Shown piece after piece: positions 1-10,486 of a stretch of 64,000 nucleotides of DNA; position 1 is the stretch's first letter; every line of letters begins with the position of its first letter. The stretch is from Dentipellis sp. KUC8613 (Eukaryota; Basidiomycota; Agaricomycetes; Russulales; Hericiaceae): contig NSJX01000006.1 of the NCBI GenBank assembly GCA_002286715.1, positions 868,001-932,000 on the forward strand, in the 5' to 3' direction. The notes under the pieces were generated by a model. It searched no databases. It was not told where the DNA came from and saw only the letters and a list, made by a program, of their open reading frames with translations. Both the position numbers and the translations under genes were made by a program.

Positions 1-641
1 GGGTCGCTGTCGTACGATATCTGCCTGCTCAACCTGTCGGAGCGCGGCCTGGCCGATGACAAGCTGAATCACCTCATGACGAACGCGCCCGAGCGCAGCT
101 TCATCCTGATTGAAGATGTGGATGCCGCGTTCAACAAACGCGTGCAGACGTCGGAGGATGGGTAAGCTGCGCGCCAGCTGGCGTTTGTTTTTCATGTGGA
201 TGCGGGTGATGCTGACGCACGCGCAGGTACCAATCGTCGGTGACGTTCTCCGGGTTTTTGAACGCGCTCGATGGCGTCGCGTCGGGCGAGGAACGTATCA
301 TCTTCCTCACGACGAACCACATCGAAAAGCTGGACCCGGCGCTGATACGCCCCGGGCGCGTGGACCTCGCCGCACTCATCGACGACGCCACGCCCCAGCA
401 GGCGAAGCGGCTGTTCCTCCATTTCTATGGCAAGGAGGCAGACGAGAAGGCGGAACTTGGGCTCAGCCTGCCGGCGGAGCAGCTTGAGGCGCTAGGGGTG
501 CAGCTAGAGCGGGCGGTTGGGGAGGCGATGAAAGAGGGAAGGAGGGTCAGTATGGCTGCGCTGCAGGGCCTGTTTATCAGGACAGATGCGAGGGGTGCAG
601 TGGAGGGCTTGAAAGACGTTTTTGTGTCTCGACAGCCGTAA
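1..641 (+). CDS. BCS1: BCS1-type mitochondrial AAA ATPase, 3' part
   Basis: This is the C-terminal part of a Bcs1-like AAA ATPase; the 5' end lies outside the window. In yeast, Bcs1 sits in the mitochondrial inner membrane and translocates the folded Rieske protein during complex III assembly. Visible here are a Walker B region ([11 protein letters not shown]), then after an intron at 162-226 (GTAAGC...GCAG) the second region of homology with the sensor LTTN and the RPGRVD arginine finger. The stop is at 639-641. The run of Rieske-chaperone-like residues around LNALDGV is typical of BCS1 rather than of other AAA proteins. Agaricomycetes carry many BCS1-like paralogs, so the exact client is not certain from this fragment. 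Confidence 0.85.
162..226 (+). other. Intron in BCS1-like gene
   Basis: A GTAAGC donor and GCAG acceptor join the Walker B exon to the exon with the second region of homology. Without this splice the frame is interrupted. Confidence 0.8.
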
Positions 642-736
642 CGGGGATTACATCCATCCTGCGAGATACATGCGAAGTACGAGGGCTACACGGTGTGCTA
701 TGGATATGTGGGTAAGTGCGATAGTAAGGTAAATAT

Positions 737-1877
737 CTAGAATACGGCTTTCCGCTTGCGGCCCGTATATTTCGAGTCGCGGGGGACGTCTTCCTTGCCT
801 CGTCTGCGATACAACTACCATATGTCCCTGTGAGGCCTATACCACAAAATAGCCCTGGGGAGTAACGTACCTCTTTCTTCTTAAGAATCCAATCCTTACC
901 CTTCGGATCCTTCCTCTTCCCACTCCGATCCCTCCTCATCTCCCGCTGCCGCCGCTTCTCAAACTTCGCCGCCGCCTCGCTTTCCACATCGCCCTCGCCC
1001 TCCAGCCCCTTCGGCACCTGCTGCGCTCCGCCGTCGCCCACAAACAGACACAGATACACCTTTCGTGCTTTTTTGGAATTCGGGTAGTCCACGACGACAC
1101 CGCCGCCGAAGCCTGCTTTTTGCGCGATCGAGGTGATCAGCTGCACCTGGTCGTCGGAGGTGGGGTAGAACTGGAGCACCGCGCGTGAGGGGTTGCGGAG
1201 GGCGGAGTGCAGGGTCGTGAAGAAGCGTGTCAGGCGGTGTGGGGGTGAGGATGTTGGATGTGATGTTTCGGCGTTGAGTAACCATTGAATGACCGATATA
1301 CTGAGGTTACGGTGAGTATTTTGTACAATCTGCATGAAGGTGGAAAGATAGACAGACCTGATCGCCCCATCGAAGCTGCCTGGACGGAAACCGAAGCCCT
1401 GCCCGATGTCCTGCAGGAATAGGTCCCCCTCGACCTCGCGTTCCAGGGCAACCTCTGTAGGAAGCCTTTGATCAGATGCTGCTCGAGGAACAGAGTGGGA
1501 ATCCACTCGCCTAGCATGCTAGGAGCTACGTCCACTCCGGCCCAGATGTATCCCTCTTCGTCAAGGATTTCCCCTGACAAACCGGACCCACACCCAATGT
1601 CCAGGAGGAATGCAGGCTCATCTGGCGGTAGGTTCAGCAGCTCGAGCGCGCGGTATGTCATGTCGGCCTGAATTTGTTGTATCCGCGTGCTGCAGCACTC
1701 CCAGTTAAGATTTCTCCCTCATTTTACATAGCCATCTACGAGACGTACTTGTTCGTGTATTTTGTGGCTTCTGTGTCGCCATAGTACTATGCTCATATAT
1801 CTCTGAATGCGTGCTCAAGCATGAACGCGGTGAAAACTCACAATTTCGGGGGGTGCTTGCAGTTCTGGGCGAGACAT
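737..1877 (-). CDS. BUD23: 18S rRNA (guanine-N7)-methyltransferase Bud23
   Basis: This is an SAM-dependent methyltransferase that, in yeast and human (WBSCR22), methylates one guanine of 18S rRNA with the partner Trm112 in small-subunit biogenesis. Five exons are readable. Exon 1 starts at 1877 (MSRPELQAPPEI). The protein then shows YYGDTEATKYTNNTRI, SAM motif I LDIGCGSGLSGE, EVEGDLFLQDIGQGF, VIQWL and VVDYPNS. The basic tail KKKE-LYRRRGKEDVPRDSKYTGRKRK ends at the stop at 737. The tail is the diagnostic Bud23 C-terminus. The intron at 1455-1510 uses a GC donor (GCGAGT). Its start codon lies 226 bp from that of BET3 on the other strand, so the two probably share a promoter region. Confidence 0.93.
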
Positions 1878-2103
1878 GGCGGCGATGGCTGGTTTTTATG
1901 AGCCCTTTTGAACGCGATGTGTGCGTTTTTTAAGTCGTCGGGTATCGCTGTGGGAGGTCAGTATACGAGCCTCAAGTGAAGCTCTGCACGAAATCTCGAA
2001 AGCTGCGTGACAGGCGCAGGTGACGCCGTGACCGAGCATACCGGTTACCAAAAGCGGCCAGTAAGTACGCCTACAGCGGACCACTGCAGCAGCAGCAGCA
2101 GAC

Positions 2104-2905
2104 ATGGCGACGACAAGCAAACAGTACAAGGCCATCGGCGAGGATCTCTGGAAGGGCCGCACCGAGAAGATTGTACGTGCCACTCGCGTGCTATCCACAA
2201 TCCTTCCTCATCTGGGTCTGACCATAGCACAGAATGCAGAGCTCTTCACCTTGACGTACGGCGCGCTCGTGGTGCAGCTGATTCAGGACTACGAGGACTA
2301 TGCGGAGGTCAACAAGCAGCTGGAGAAGATGGGTTATAATATTGGGACGAGGCTGATTGAGGACTTTCTGGCGAAGAGCAATATCGGACGGTGTGCGGAC
2401 TTCAGAGAAACCGGGGAGGTGGTCGCGAAGGTACGTGTGTCGTAGACGCGATGGCTGTTGCATAAGGCTTACGGGGGACTGAATAGGTTGGCTTCAAGTC
2501 GTTCTTGAATATCACGCCCACTGTGATACACTCGGCACCGGCTGTCCCGCCCGCAAACCGACCGAACTCACCTGCAACGCCATCGCCTGCGTCCACCGCC
2601 AATCCCTCATTCAGCCTCACATTTGACGAGAACCCATTGGCAGAGTTCGTCGAACTTCCGGATGAGGCTCTGGAAGGTGGATTGTGGTTCAGCAATGTGC
2701 TATGTGGTGTCATTCGAGGTGCTCTTGAGATGGTACGTCGTGTCTCAGACGCTGCACTCGAGCGCTCGTAATGATGTCTTTGCAGATTCAAATGCAGGTG
2801 CAGGCAGAATTTGTGTCTGACGTGCTCAGGGGCGACGAGACGACGGAGATGCGTGTCAAACTTATCAAGTATCTAGAGGAAGAGGTTCCGGTTGGGGAGG
2901 ATTAG
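2104..2905 (+). CDS. BET3: TRAPP complex core subunit Bet3 (TRAPPC3)
   Basis: Bet3 is the palmitoylated core subunit of the TRAPP tethering complexes that act as Ypt1/Rab1 exchange factors in ER-Golgi traffic. Four exons (2104-2172, 2233-2430, 2487-2732, 2786-2905) join to 210 codons. Family landmarks are [14 protein letters not shown] (which normally carries a lipid-binding cysteine region nearby), [20 protein letters not shown], and the C-terminal [23 protein letters not shown] segment. The middle insert rich in Pro/Ala/Ser after TPTVIHSA makes it a little longer than the usual 180-190 residues. Another TRAPP subunit (TRS130) lies at the far end of the window. Confidence 0.93.
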
Positions 2906-3051
2906 AGCAGAAAAGAATGCACGCTGTACGATTAGATGTCTTTATTATTTATGAGCTTCACTTCACACTCGAGCATCACACGAACGTTGGGAGAAATAAT
3001 GCATTATACGGATAATAAGACCACACCAACGCCAGCGCACGCCCTCCAGTT

Positions 3052-3635
3052 CTAGTGATGACGCTCGACCCTGTTGAGCTTCCTCGCCGTCTTCGCGTTG
3101 GTCTGCGTGTTCTGGCCTCTGACGGGCAGACCCATGGCGTGTCTTTTCCCGACGTAGCTGCCAATCATACGCTGGTGCGCAATGTTCTCCCGCATCTCCC
3201 TCTTCAAGTCCGCCTCAATCTTCAAGTTCCGAAGCGGGTCCCCGCCCCTCGAGCCATTCTTGACCGGCGCTGAGGGTGTGTTGGCCGGCGCGAGGAAGGT
3301 CGCGGCACCAGGGAGACGCTCGAGCGGCGTCGACACCGGGGGCGGTTTGTACTTCGCGGTGGCCAATGGCATTCGCGGGAGCGCGGGCGAGTTTGCGGGC
3401 GCGGAGAGGAAGGCGGCTAGGGAGGTGACTTGGCTCGGGGAGAGCTGCTCGACTTTGCAGGTGTCATGAATTTGCAGACGCGCGCACAGGCGGTGTGACG
3501 TTTTGCGGCCGATGCCATAGAAGTGGGTCAAGGCATACTACAGATAGAATATAAGCAGTGATGTATGAGAAGGGAAGAAAGACGTACACGAGCAAGCTGG
3601 TGGTCGGGCAGCTGCACGCCCAGGATGTGCACCAT
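3052..3635 (-). CDS. Mitochondrial small ribosomal subunit protein uS13m
   Basis: Mitochondrial homolog of bacterial S13 (head of the small subunit, contacts tRNA and uL5). Two exons (3588-3635 and 3052-3537) give 177 residues. The start [16 protein letters not shown] is typical of S13, followed by [18 protein letters not shown] (helix-hairpin-helix) and the C-terminal [22 protein letters not shown]-binding tail. About 50 Pro/Ala-rich residues separate the two conserved parts, making it longer than the bacterial protein. It is divergent from the XAP5 pseudogene, whose ATG equivalent is only 96 bp away, which suggests this was once the normal uS13m-FAM50 gene pair. Confidence 0.92.
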
Positions 3636-3731
3636 GACCGATTGGGAGGAGGAGGAAAGACGGGTTGAGACTCCGAATCTTGACGCGTCTTTCTCACAGC
3701 ACTAGCCTCCTCGGGTGCAACACATTTCACT

Positions 3732-4243
3732 ATGGCCTCAAACGAAAACGAAGGGTGTCGCGAAGACATACTCAAAAAGCAGTGCAATCAGATGCCGAAG
3801 ACTTTGAGCGCCGGAAACCACTGCTCATCAATGAAACAGAGAAATCACGGCCTTGGAACAACCTTTTCGTCAGCCAAAATGACTTTATGGAGGAGTCGCT
3901 CGAGCAGAGCACTGTCGGGTTGGTCGGGCTGGAGGACTTCCAGCAGTGCAGGAAGGAGCTCGAGGAGGCCAACGCGCGCGAGGCCGCGTAGACCTACGAA
4001 CTCAAGTAGGCAACTTTCCCGGCCATCCAGCGCGCTCGCCGTGCGGGTGGCTTACTGGGCGTGGAGTATTTGTTTAGGGAAGAGCAAAAGAAGGTGAAGA
4101 AGCGCAAGAAGGCGGCCAAGTCAACGCTGCCATTCGCTATGGACGACGAGGGCGACGGAGAGGAGGCATCCGGGTCGTCGACTCCCAATGGGAACGGGAA
4201 TGGCGAGAGCCCGAGAAGTGCTCCAAGTTCCGGAAGAACCCTC
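3732..4243 (+). pseudogene. Truncated, broken 5' copy of XAP5/FAM50
   Basis: This stretch is collinear with the first exon, intron 1 and the start of exon 2 of the intact FAM50 gene at 7336 (about 7270-7847 matched by 3690-4243). It begins MASNENEGCREDIL against [14 protein letters not shown] in the intact copy. A one-base loss near CAGATGCCGAAG shifts the frame. Further on, the equivalent of the [16 protein letters not shown] segment is interrupted by a stop (EAA-stop-TYELK). Homology ends abruptly near 4243, just before the conserved VDTSFLPDR motif, and the 3' exons are missing. The intron 1 sequence is preserved, so the copy arose by DNA duplication and not from mRNA. Confidence 0.85.
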
Positions 4244-5274
4244 CCTTTCCACCTTGAGCGTAAAGAGTACGCTCCCACTCACTCTATCCAGGTCTCCTGA
4301 TGCTACTGTGCGCTCTGCAGCGCAGGCATCGGTATGTGGTACCGCATCTGGACGGTCGTGAAGGCCCTCGGGCTCGACCACATCGATGCTCTCCTCGGGG
4401 CTGCACCATGCGACCAGCGGCGTGAGTGATGTTTTCAAAAATCAAGTTCGAGTGCTCACGCTGCCACGCACGAGACTGAAGACACTAGCTTTGCCAATTT
4501 AACAGTGCGAGGTCCGTCCAGCATTGTCTAGTCTTCTTATGTCCATCACCTTACCCCCAGGCGGCCTACTCACCTTCCACTGCGCCGCGTGTCACTGACT
4601 TCTCTTCACGTACCACGCAGCCGCCGCGAACGTCTGCACGCGTTCAAGCGTGTTCACGCCTACACCACCGCCTCCCCTTCATTGTTGTCCGCCGTGCAGG
4701 AGCCGTGTTATGTCGTACTGTGGGCATGAGCGCCCGGAGAGGTTCAGGCACGCGCATGGGGGCATCGGACTTTCTCCGCTCCCACTGAGGCAGGCATACC
4801 ATTTGGTCGCAATTCTGATCACAAGCCACCATGGTATCTGGCCTTTTTCATTGTCACAGTGCATACTGACCATGACTCGGAAACATGTGGCACATCGACA
4901 CATACAGCAGTGCTCGCATCTGAGCCGAGGGCTGCGGATGTAGAGCCTGGTGTCGTGGTGCAAGTATTTGGTGTCTTCGAGGGTCCACCCTGCCACAAGG
5001 TGCATAACTATCCTGAATGCACTGTGCATCTATCCAAGTCTTTGCTACCAAGTGCTTGCAGTGCATGGGCTCATGCATACTACTATGCATGTACATACTG
5101 TTACTGCTTATATACAGGCAATTTGAAAGGATCAGAAACAATCTGCCAGTTCCAGTGGGCCATGGCAGACCTGGAATTGAAATGCCCAGACTTTTATATC
5201 AAGCTATTATTTATGACTGCACATGGTTATGTCCAAGACAAAGAAGACTGTTGGTACACAATGGTAGGTACAAA
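4244..5274. other. Unassigned 1-kb region between pseudogene and HNH gene
   Basis: No convincing gene is visible. A short open stretch near 4330-4420 could encode GMWYRIWTVVKALGLDHID but has no recognisable family. From about 4860 the composition becomes more AT-rich, like the HNH gene that follows on the minus strand, and probably includes its 3' untranslated region. Confidence 0.4.
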
Positions 5275-6969
5275 CTATGCAGTTGAAGAGTGCACAGCTG
5301 GCATCCCTTGAACAGAAGCTGTTAAATCCTTCATCCTGCTCATCTTGTCACCATCATATTCTAGAACCCCATATGCAAAGTCCTCTCCAAAATCAGAGCT
5401 CACAGCAGGACCCTCAGAATCAGGTGGATTCTTGAACAATCCCAAGAATTCAGCAGCAGCACTCAAGTTGAAAACACCTGTGAGTGCAGCATGCAGTCGC
5501 AAGAGTTCTGGGCTTGGAAGTGCTATGCCATGACCAGGTTCAGGATGTTCACAGGGAGACCTTCTTGCAGCATTCAGGTTGTTTGAAGCCTGGCTATGAT
5601 CTACAAAGGATATCCTTTTTGGCAGTGGGTATGGACTTATTGATTGACTTGTGTATATCTTCAGTCTGTAGGTATTGGCATCCTATGTCAAGATATGAGC
5701 ACATTGTAATGATTTTCAATGAAAAATGTACTTCTTCAGCTTGCAAACAAAACCCAAAGTCATCAAAGGCCTGATGTGCATTATGCTCCAATAATATGCC
5801 ATTGTGAGCCCCATCCATTTGGGACATGGTCGGAGCCTGGCTGTGATCCGCAAAAGATATTCTAGTTGGGAGAGGGTATGGACTTATTGATTGATCTGTG
5901 TATATCTTGAGTTTGTAAGTATTTGCCTCCTGCACAAAAGTATGAGCAGAGTGTCAGAATTTTTGATAAAAATTGTACTTCTTCAGCATGCATACAAAAA
6001 CCAAAGTCATCAAAGGCCTGATGTGCATCATGCTGCATTAATATGCCATTGTGAGCTCCATCCATTTGTGACATGGTTTCAGCAATGTTGGCACCAAGTT
6101 GACAATAATGCCTCAATATATCATATGTGGCAGCCAGACTGGCCCTCTGATAATAAAACTGTTGAGCACATTGAGAAATCATGCTGCATTGTCAAATGTC
6201 ATACCTTGCCCTGGTCTGCATTACCTGGCTGGAATACTGAAACAGAGCGCCTGAAAATGTGTGCTGCTTCCAGAGCCTTGACTATCCAGGTTCCCTTTGG
6301 AAGAATCAGGTGTGCAGGTGCACCTGTTTGAACAGCACCTGTAATACAGCAGGTGTAATTATCTCTCAGCAACACCTGCATTCCACCTTGTTCAGTCAGG
6401 TAAGTGGAATATTTGTTAGAGAAATTCTGACCTCCTCTCGAAATTTCTCTTCTCGTCGAACAGGGTTACCGCGTGACATGGAGTCAGAGGTTTCATTGAT
6501 AGTTGGAGTCGCTGCTGCAGAGGGCTCCTCTAGATCTGTCCCAGGTTTTGAGTTTCCAAGGACTCCAGAATATCAAACCTTCAGTATGTGGTAATGCACA
6601 ATACAAAGTAGCATGCTCACAAGGCCATAGCATATATGCCACCCATGTTCCACCCAGTTTACACAACTCGGCAGCCAATTGCTCCCGCGGTTTCTCCTGC
6701 GGTGCCGACCTAGCAAGTGATGCGCATGCACATATCGCCGCAGAGACGTATCGGGCACCAGATGTAAGATTGAGCTCAGATGCAGTCTGATACATTGCAT
6801 CAAACAATCCCGCCATGTTGAACTTATGCCTGTCGGTACCCGTAGGGAGCGGGACTCTGGTGATCCATTTCGGCGTGTTGTACTTCTCGAAGGTATCAAG
6901 GGTCAAAACCTTTAAGTGTTTGTTGGCTTGCTCGTACAAGTCTTCATTCGAAAGATCTGGGGTATTCAT
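5275..6969 (-). CDS. HNH endonuclease-domain protein (HNH_2 type) with internal duplication
   Basis: Six exons (6621-6969, 6432-6562, 6205-6375, 5979-6158, 5732-5929, 5275-5682) join without a stop to 478 residues. The HNH core is split over exons: YTCCITG, then LEAAHIF (first His), then the NG...AHQAFDDF half (Asn and second His). This follows the arrangement of the fungal HNH_2 family. Exon 5 is a tandem copy: the half-motif plus KLKIYT...ISF(A/V)DHSQA occurs twice, 66 residues per unit. The C-terminus LLRLHAALTGVFNLSAAAEF is also family-typical. The true start is uncertain. An upstream ATG at 7115 opens a plausible N-terminus but runs out of frame at about 7026, while the frame just upstream of 6969 still looks coding (LLIRLTSAAS). 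Function in these fungal proteins is unknown; nuclease activity is only inferred. Confidence 0.78.
5588..6081 (-). repeat. 247-bp tandem duplication inside the HNH gene
   Basis: Two units, about 5588-5834 and 5835-6081, align along their whole length with scattered substitutions. Each contains part of an exon, a 49-nt intron (GTACA...AG) and the beginning of the next exon. Because 247 minus 49 is 198 bases, or 66 codons, the duplication keeps the reading frame when both introns are spliced. Confidence 0.88.
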
Positions 6970-7335
6970 GATATCGGAGACGAGTTTGTTGAACTTAGGG
7001 GAGGCAGCGGAGGTGAGGCGGATCAGAAGCTTGCAATCGAGTCGTTGTCGCTCACGAGACCTGGATCAGAGGAGGCTTGGCTAGAAAGGGAGGACTTTTG
7101 TGAATGGGACGCCATTACGAGAATGTGTAGACGTGGGATGTTTGAGTTGTTTGGGGGGGATGAAAGGAGTCGGAAGGATACCAGCTTGCGATCGATATCA
7201 GGTGAAGCTCGAAGCGCTGAGGCAAGAATAATCCTAAGAAGCGACTGCCTTGCGCGCGAATCGAGTGTGTGACGCGTCTTGTCTCTTCTCTTCTCACAGC
7301 TCTTCTCTTCACTTTCGTTGCAGCCCTCTCTTATA

Positions 7336-8627
7336 ATGGCCTCAAACCAAGGCGAAGGACGTCGCCAGGACATGCTCACCAAGCAGCGCGACCAGATGCG
7401 CCAGGACTTTGAGCGCCAGAAACAGCAGCTCATCAGCGAGACCGAGAAAGCACGGCCCTCGAGCAACCGCTTCGTCGGGCAGAATGACTCCATGGAGGAG
7501 TCGCTGAAGAAGAGCACCGTTGGGCTCGTCAGGCTAGAGGACTTTCAGCAGCGCAGGAAGGAGCTCGAGGAGGCCAAGGCGCGCGAGGCGGCGCGGACCG
7601 ACGAACTCAAGTAGGTAACTTTCCCGGCCGTCCAGCGCGCTCGCCGTACGGGTGGCTTACTAGGCGTGGAGTATTTGTTTAGGGAAGAGCAAAAGAAGGT
7701 GAAGAAGCGCAAGAAGGCGGCCAAGTCTACGCTGTCGTTCGCTATGGACGACGAGGGCGACGGAGAGGAGGCGTCTGGCTCGTCGACGCCCAATGGGGAC
7801 GAGAATGGCGAGAAGCCTGCGAAGCGCTCCAAGTTCCGGAAGAACCCTCATGTCGATACGTCGTTCCTTCCTGACCGAGAGCGTGAGGAAGCAGAGCGGC
7901 GCGAGAGGGAGGAGCTGCGGAAGGAATGGCTCCGGAAGCAGGAGGAGATGAAGCAGGAAGAGATCGAGGTCACTTATTCGTACTGGGATGGCAGCGGTCA
8001 CAGGAAGAGTGTCTCGGTGAGTCTAGCTCTGAGCACCTGTCGATTTCTTATTGACCTCCTTTGCCAGTGTCGCAAGGGCGATGAGATTAGCACCTTTTTG
8101 GAGAAGTGTCGACAACAATTCCCTGAATTACGAGCAATTAGCGTAGACAATCTCATGTACATCAAGGTTAGTCTATCTCATTGTTTCCTCTGGTGCAACG
8201 TCTGACTCGTCTGTGCTTTTACAGGAGGATCTCATCATACCTCATGTCCGTTTACACAAATCACAATACGCATAGTTCAGCTGCTGACCTCTAATCCAGC
8301 ACTATACCTTCTACGACTTCATCGTCAACAAAGCTCGCGGAAAATCCGGACCCTTGTTCAACTTCGACGTGCACGACGACGTGCGGCTGCTCGCGGACGC
8401 GACGAAGGAAAAGGACGAGTCTCACGCAGGCAAAGTCGTCGAGCGGAGCTGGTACCAGCGGAACAAGCATATCTTCCCCGCGTCTCGATGGGAGGTGAGG
8501 TTTCTTCCACCTCTGCATCCACAAGTTGCTCATTGTCAGTTGCATGCCGTGTGTTCATGCTTTCGCGATGCTTGTGGAACAGATCTTCGACCCGCAGAAG
8601 AGCTATGGCAAATACACGATTGCTTAA
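7336..8627 (+). CDS. XAP5/FAM50 family nuclear protein
   Basis: Six exons (7336-7610, 7683-8016, 8068-8166, 8225-8245, 8300-8494, 8583-8627) give 322 residues. The conserved XAP5 domain is complete: NP(H)[85 protein letters not shown] and a final YGKYTIA. FAM50A is linked to the spliceosome in animals, and the plant homolog is a circadian regulator; a role in splicing or transcription is the best inference. The N-terminus is charged and coiled-coil-like. Exon 4 is a 21-nt microexon. The intron 1 acceptor at 7682 restores the frame. A broken copy of the 5' part lies at 3732. Confidence 0.93.
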
Positions 8628-8972
8628 TTGGGTTTTATGGGTGTCTTTCTTGTACTGTTAATTATTATTTCCGCGTAGAATGCACGATTGCGGAGATAAG
8701 TCTCGTCTTGCCAAAGCTGTGTCCTTCTTACGCCTGTTCTATGGACATTGCTCCAAAGCCCCACCTCGAAGTTAAATTGATTGTGCCCAGCACCTTCGCC
8801 AAGGGAAGTATGTCCACCTGCAGAACCGGAGTGCACGAGATATAGCGTTATGGACTAGATTATGATTGCACAAGTTTTGATACAGTCTATTAAGAACATA
8901 TCTATATAAATGCGGGTTGAGAGGGCCTTGGGATATAGATTTTGTAGGATGACGATATGTTACTTGCAAGCG
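8628..8972. other. Convergent 3' region, FAM50 / SLC25 carrier
   Basis: AT-richer spacer between two genes that end toward each other; it should hold both 3' untranslated regions. No coding signal seen. Confidence 0.5.
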
Positions 8973-10486
8973 CTAGTCATCATGTGCAGCACGGCGGTGC
9001 GGGAGGCGGTCAATGTAGTTCGCCACGAGGTCAAAGAAAGTCCATAGAAGTCCGTGTGTCGTCACGCTGCGCAGAGCACTGACGCCGAGGCCGCGGTATA
9101 TGCGCGCGACGCCGGCGAGGAATGGTTTCGGATTCGCGGGGTCGGGACCTGGGTGCGCTGCGCGGTGAGGGCACGCCATGAGACGTGCAACGGGGGACTG
9201 ACCTCTGATGAGTCGCTGGAGCGTCTCCAGCGGGCCTCGGTAGCGCTCGCCTGCCAGCGCTCGTTGCTGCACTTTTGTCTTCACGCTGTAACGGAGAATG
9301 AGAGTCTGCGCAGACTGGGAAGGGAGCGGCTTACACGTCAAGAGGGTATATGAGGGCCCACGATGTGACACCAGAGAAGGAACCGCACACAAAGGGGACC
9401 AAGGAAGCGTGTATCGGAAGCCATGAGGGAGTAGGGCCTTGCTCGCCAGAGGGAAGCCGGCCGAGGAGGTGACGCATGCTATCATACTCGAAGAAATATA
9501 GCGCGGTCCCGAGCGTATCACGGACTAGAGTGGAGTCAGCAATGGGCCATGCTCTTCGAGGATGCACTAACCAAAGTGCAGTCGGAAACCAGTATAGAGG
9601 CCGAATGGGCCACCAGACTTGATAATCTCTCTGACTGCCGTGGCCGTACTGGGCGGTTTGACGATGTGCACGCCCTTCTTCTCGGCTATTGTGTACTCCA
9701 GTTGGCGTCGTACCTAGACCGCGGGATGAGTGACCGGATAAATCGGACAGAACGCGTGAGTACCTTGACTAACTCAAAAGCTATAAAAGAGAGAATCAGC
9801 GCACACGGCCGGGGACACTCGATCGGGGGCACTCACGGGCACTCCCAAAGGAGATCAGGGACCCTGCCATTGCACCACCAGCGCCGCCCACCAGCCCGAC
9901 CTGAAGCATCTTATCCTGCCTCGTTAATTTGTGGTCGATGAAGTACTCCTTCGTGCGGTTATAGATCGTGAAAGATGCGGCTCCTGTGTGGAGTAGGTCA
10001 GAACAAAGGCACGCGCCTGCAAACGCACAACTCACGGACGAACGAGATGGTGATGAGCGGAATCCACAAGCCACGGTAAAACCCAATGACACCCTCATCG
10101 AGGTACACTAGATACGCGAGTCTTGGGATAGAGATGGGGGTCTTCGTGGTCTGCAGCCTGGATTTGATCGAATCCAGCTGGAGCGCGGAGGTAGGTTAGG
10201 GCTGCATGCGGGCGAGAAGCAACGCGACTCACGGGATACCCCGCAAACGTCGAGATGTAGCTCGCCGTGATGGCGCATACGACCGCCTTGTTGTCTATAG
10301 CACGGTATACGCCATTCGCCAGGTCAGACGGTCGTCATTCAAGCGAGTTGTGAGGCATTCTTACTTCGCAAGAACTCATGTCTGCTGGCTGGGTCAAACA
10401 GGGGAGATGTTGGGCTGTTGTACACGCAAAAGCTGGGGTGAATTCACGGTGCTTGGGCTCGTGCAAAGACGCGCACCTTGTTCCAT
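8973..10486 (-). CDS. Mitochondrial carrier family (SLC25) transporter
   Basis: This is an inner-membrane solute carrier with three tandem repeats. All three carrier signatures are readable after splicing: YP-LDSIKSRLQ, AP-FELVKVRRQ and YPLD-VVKTKVQQ, each of the PX[DE]XX[KR] type and each interrupted by an intron. The start exon is only 10 nt (ATG GAA CAA G, 10477-10486) and is followed by DNKAVVCAITASYISTFAGYP. A 17-nt microexon at 9764-9780 encodes FELVK. The protein ends FFDLVANYID...HDD. The substrate cannot be read from the sequence. The second-repeat signature with FE in place of LD resembles carriers for larger or amphipathic substrates, but I do not assign one. Confidence 0.88.

Noticed and set aside
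4859..5311. 150-residue plus-strand frame near the HNH gene
   Set aside because: Cys/His-rich but antisense to the HNH gene 3' end and without motif or homolog that I recognise.
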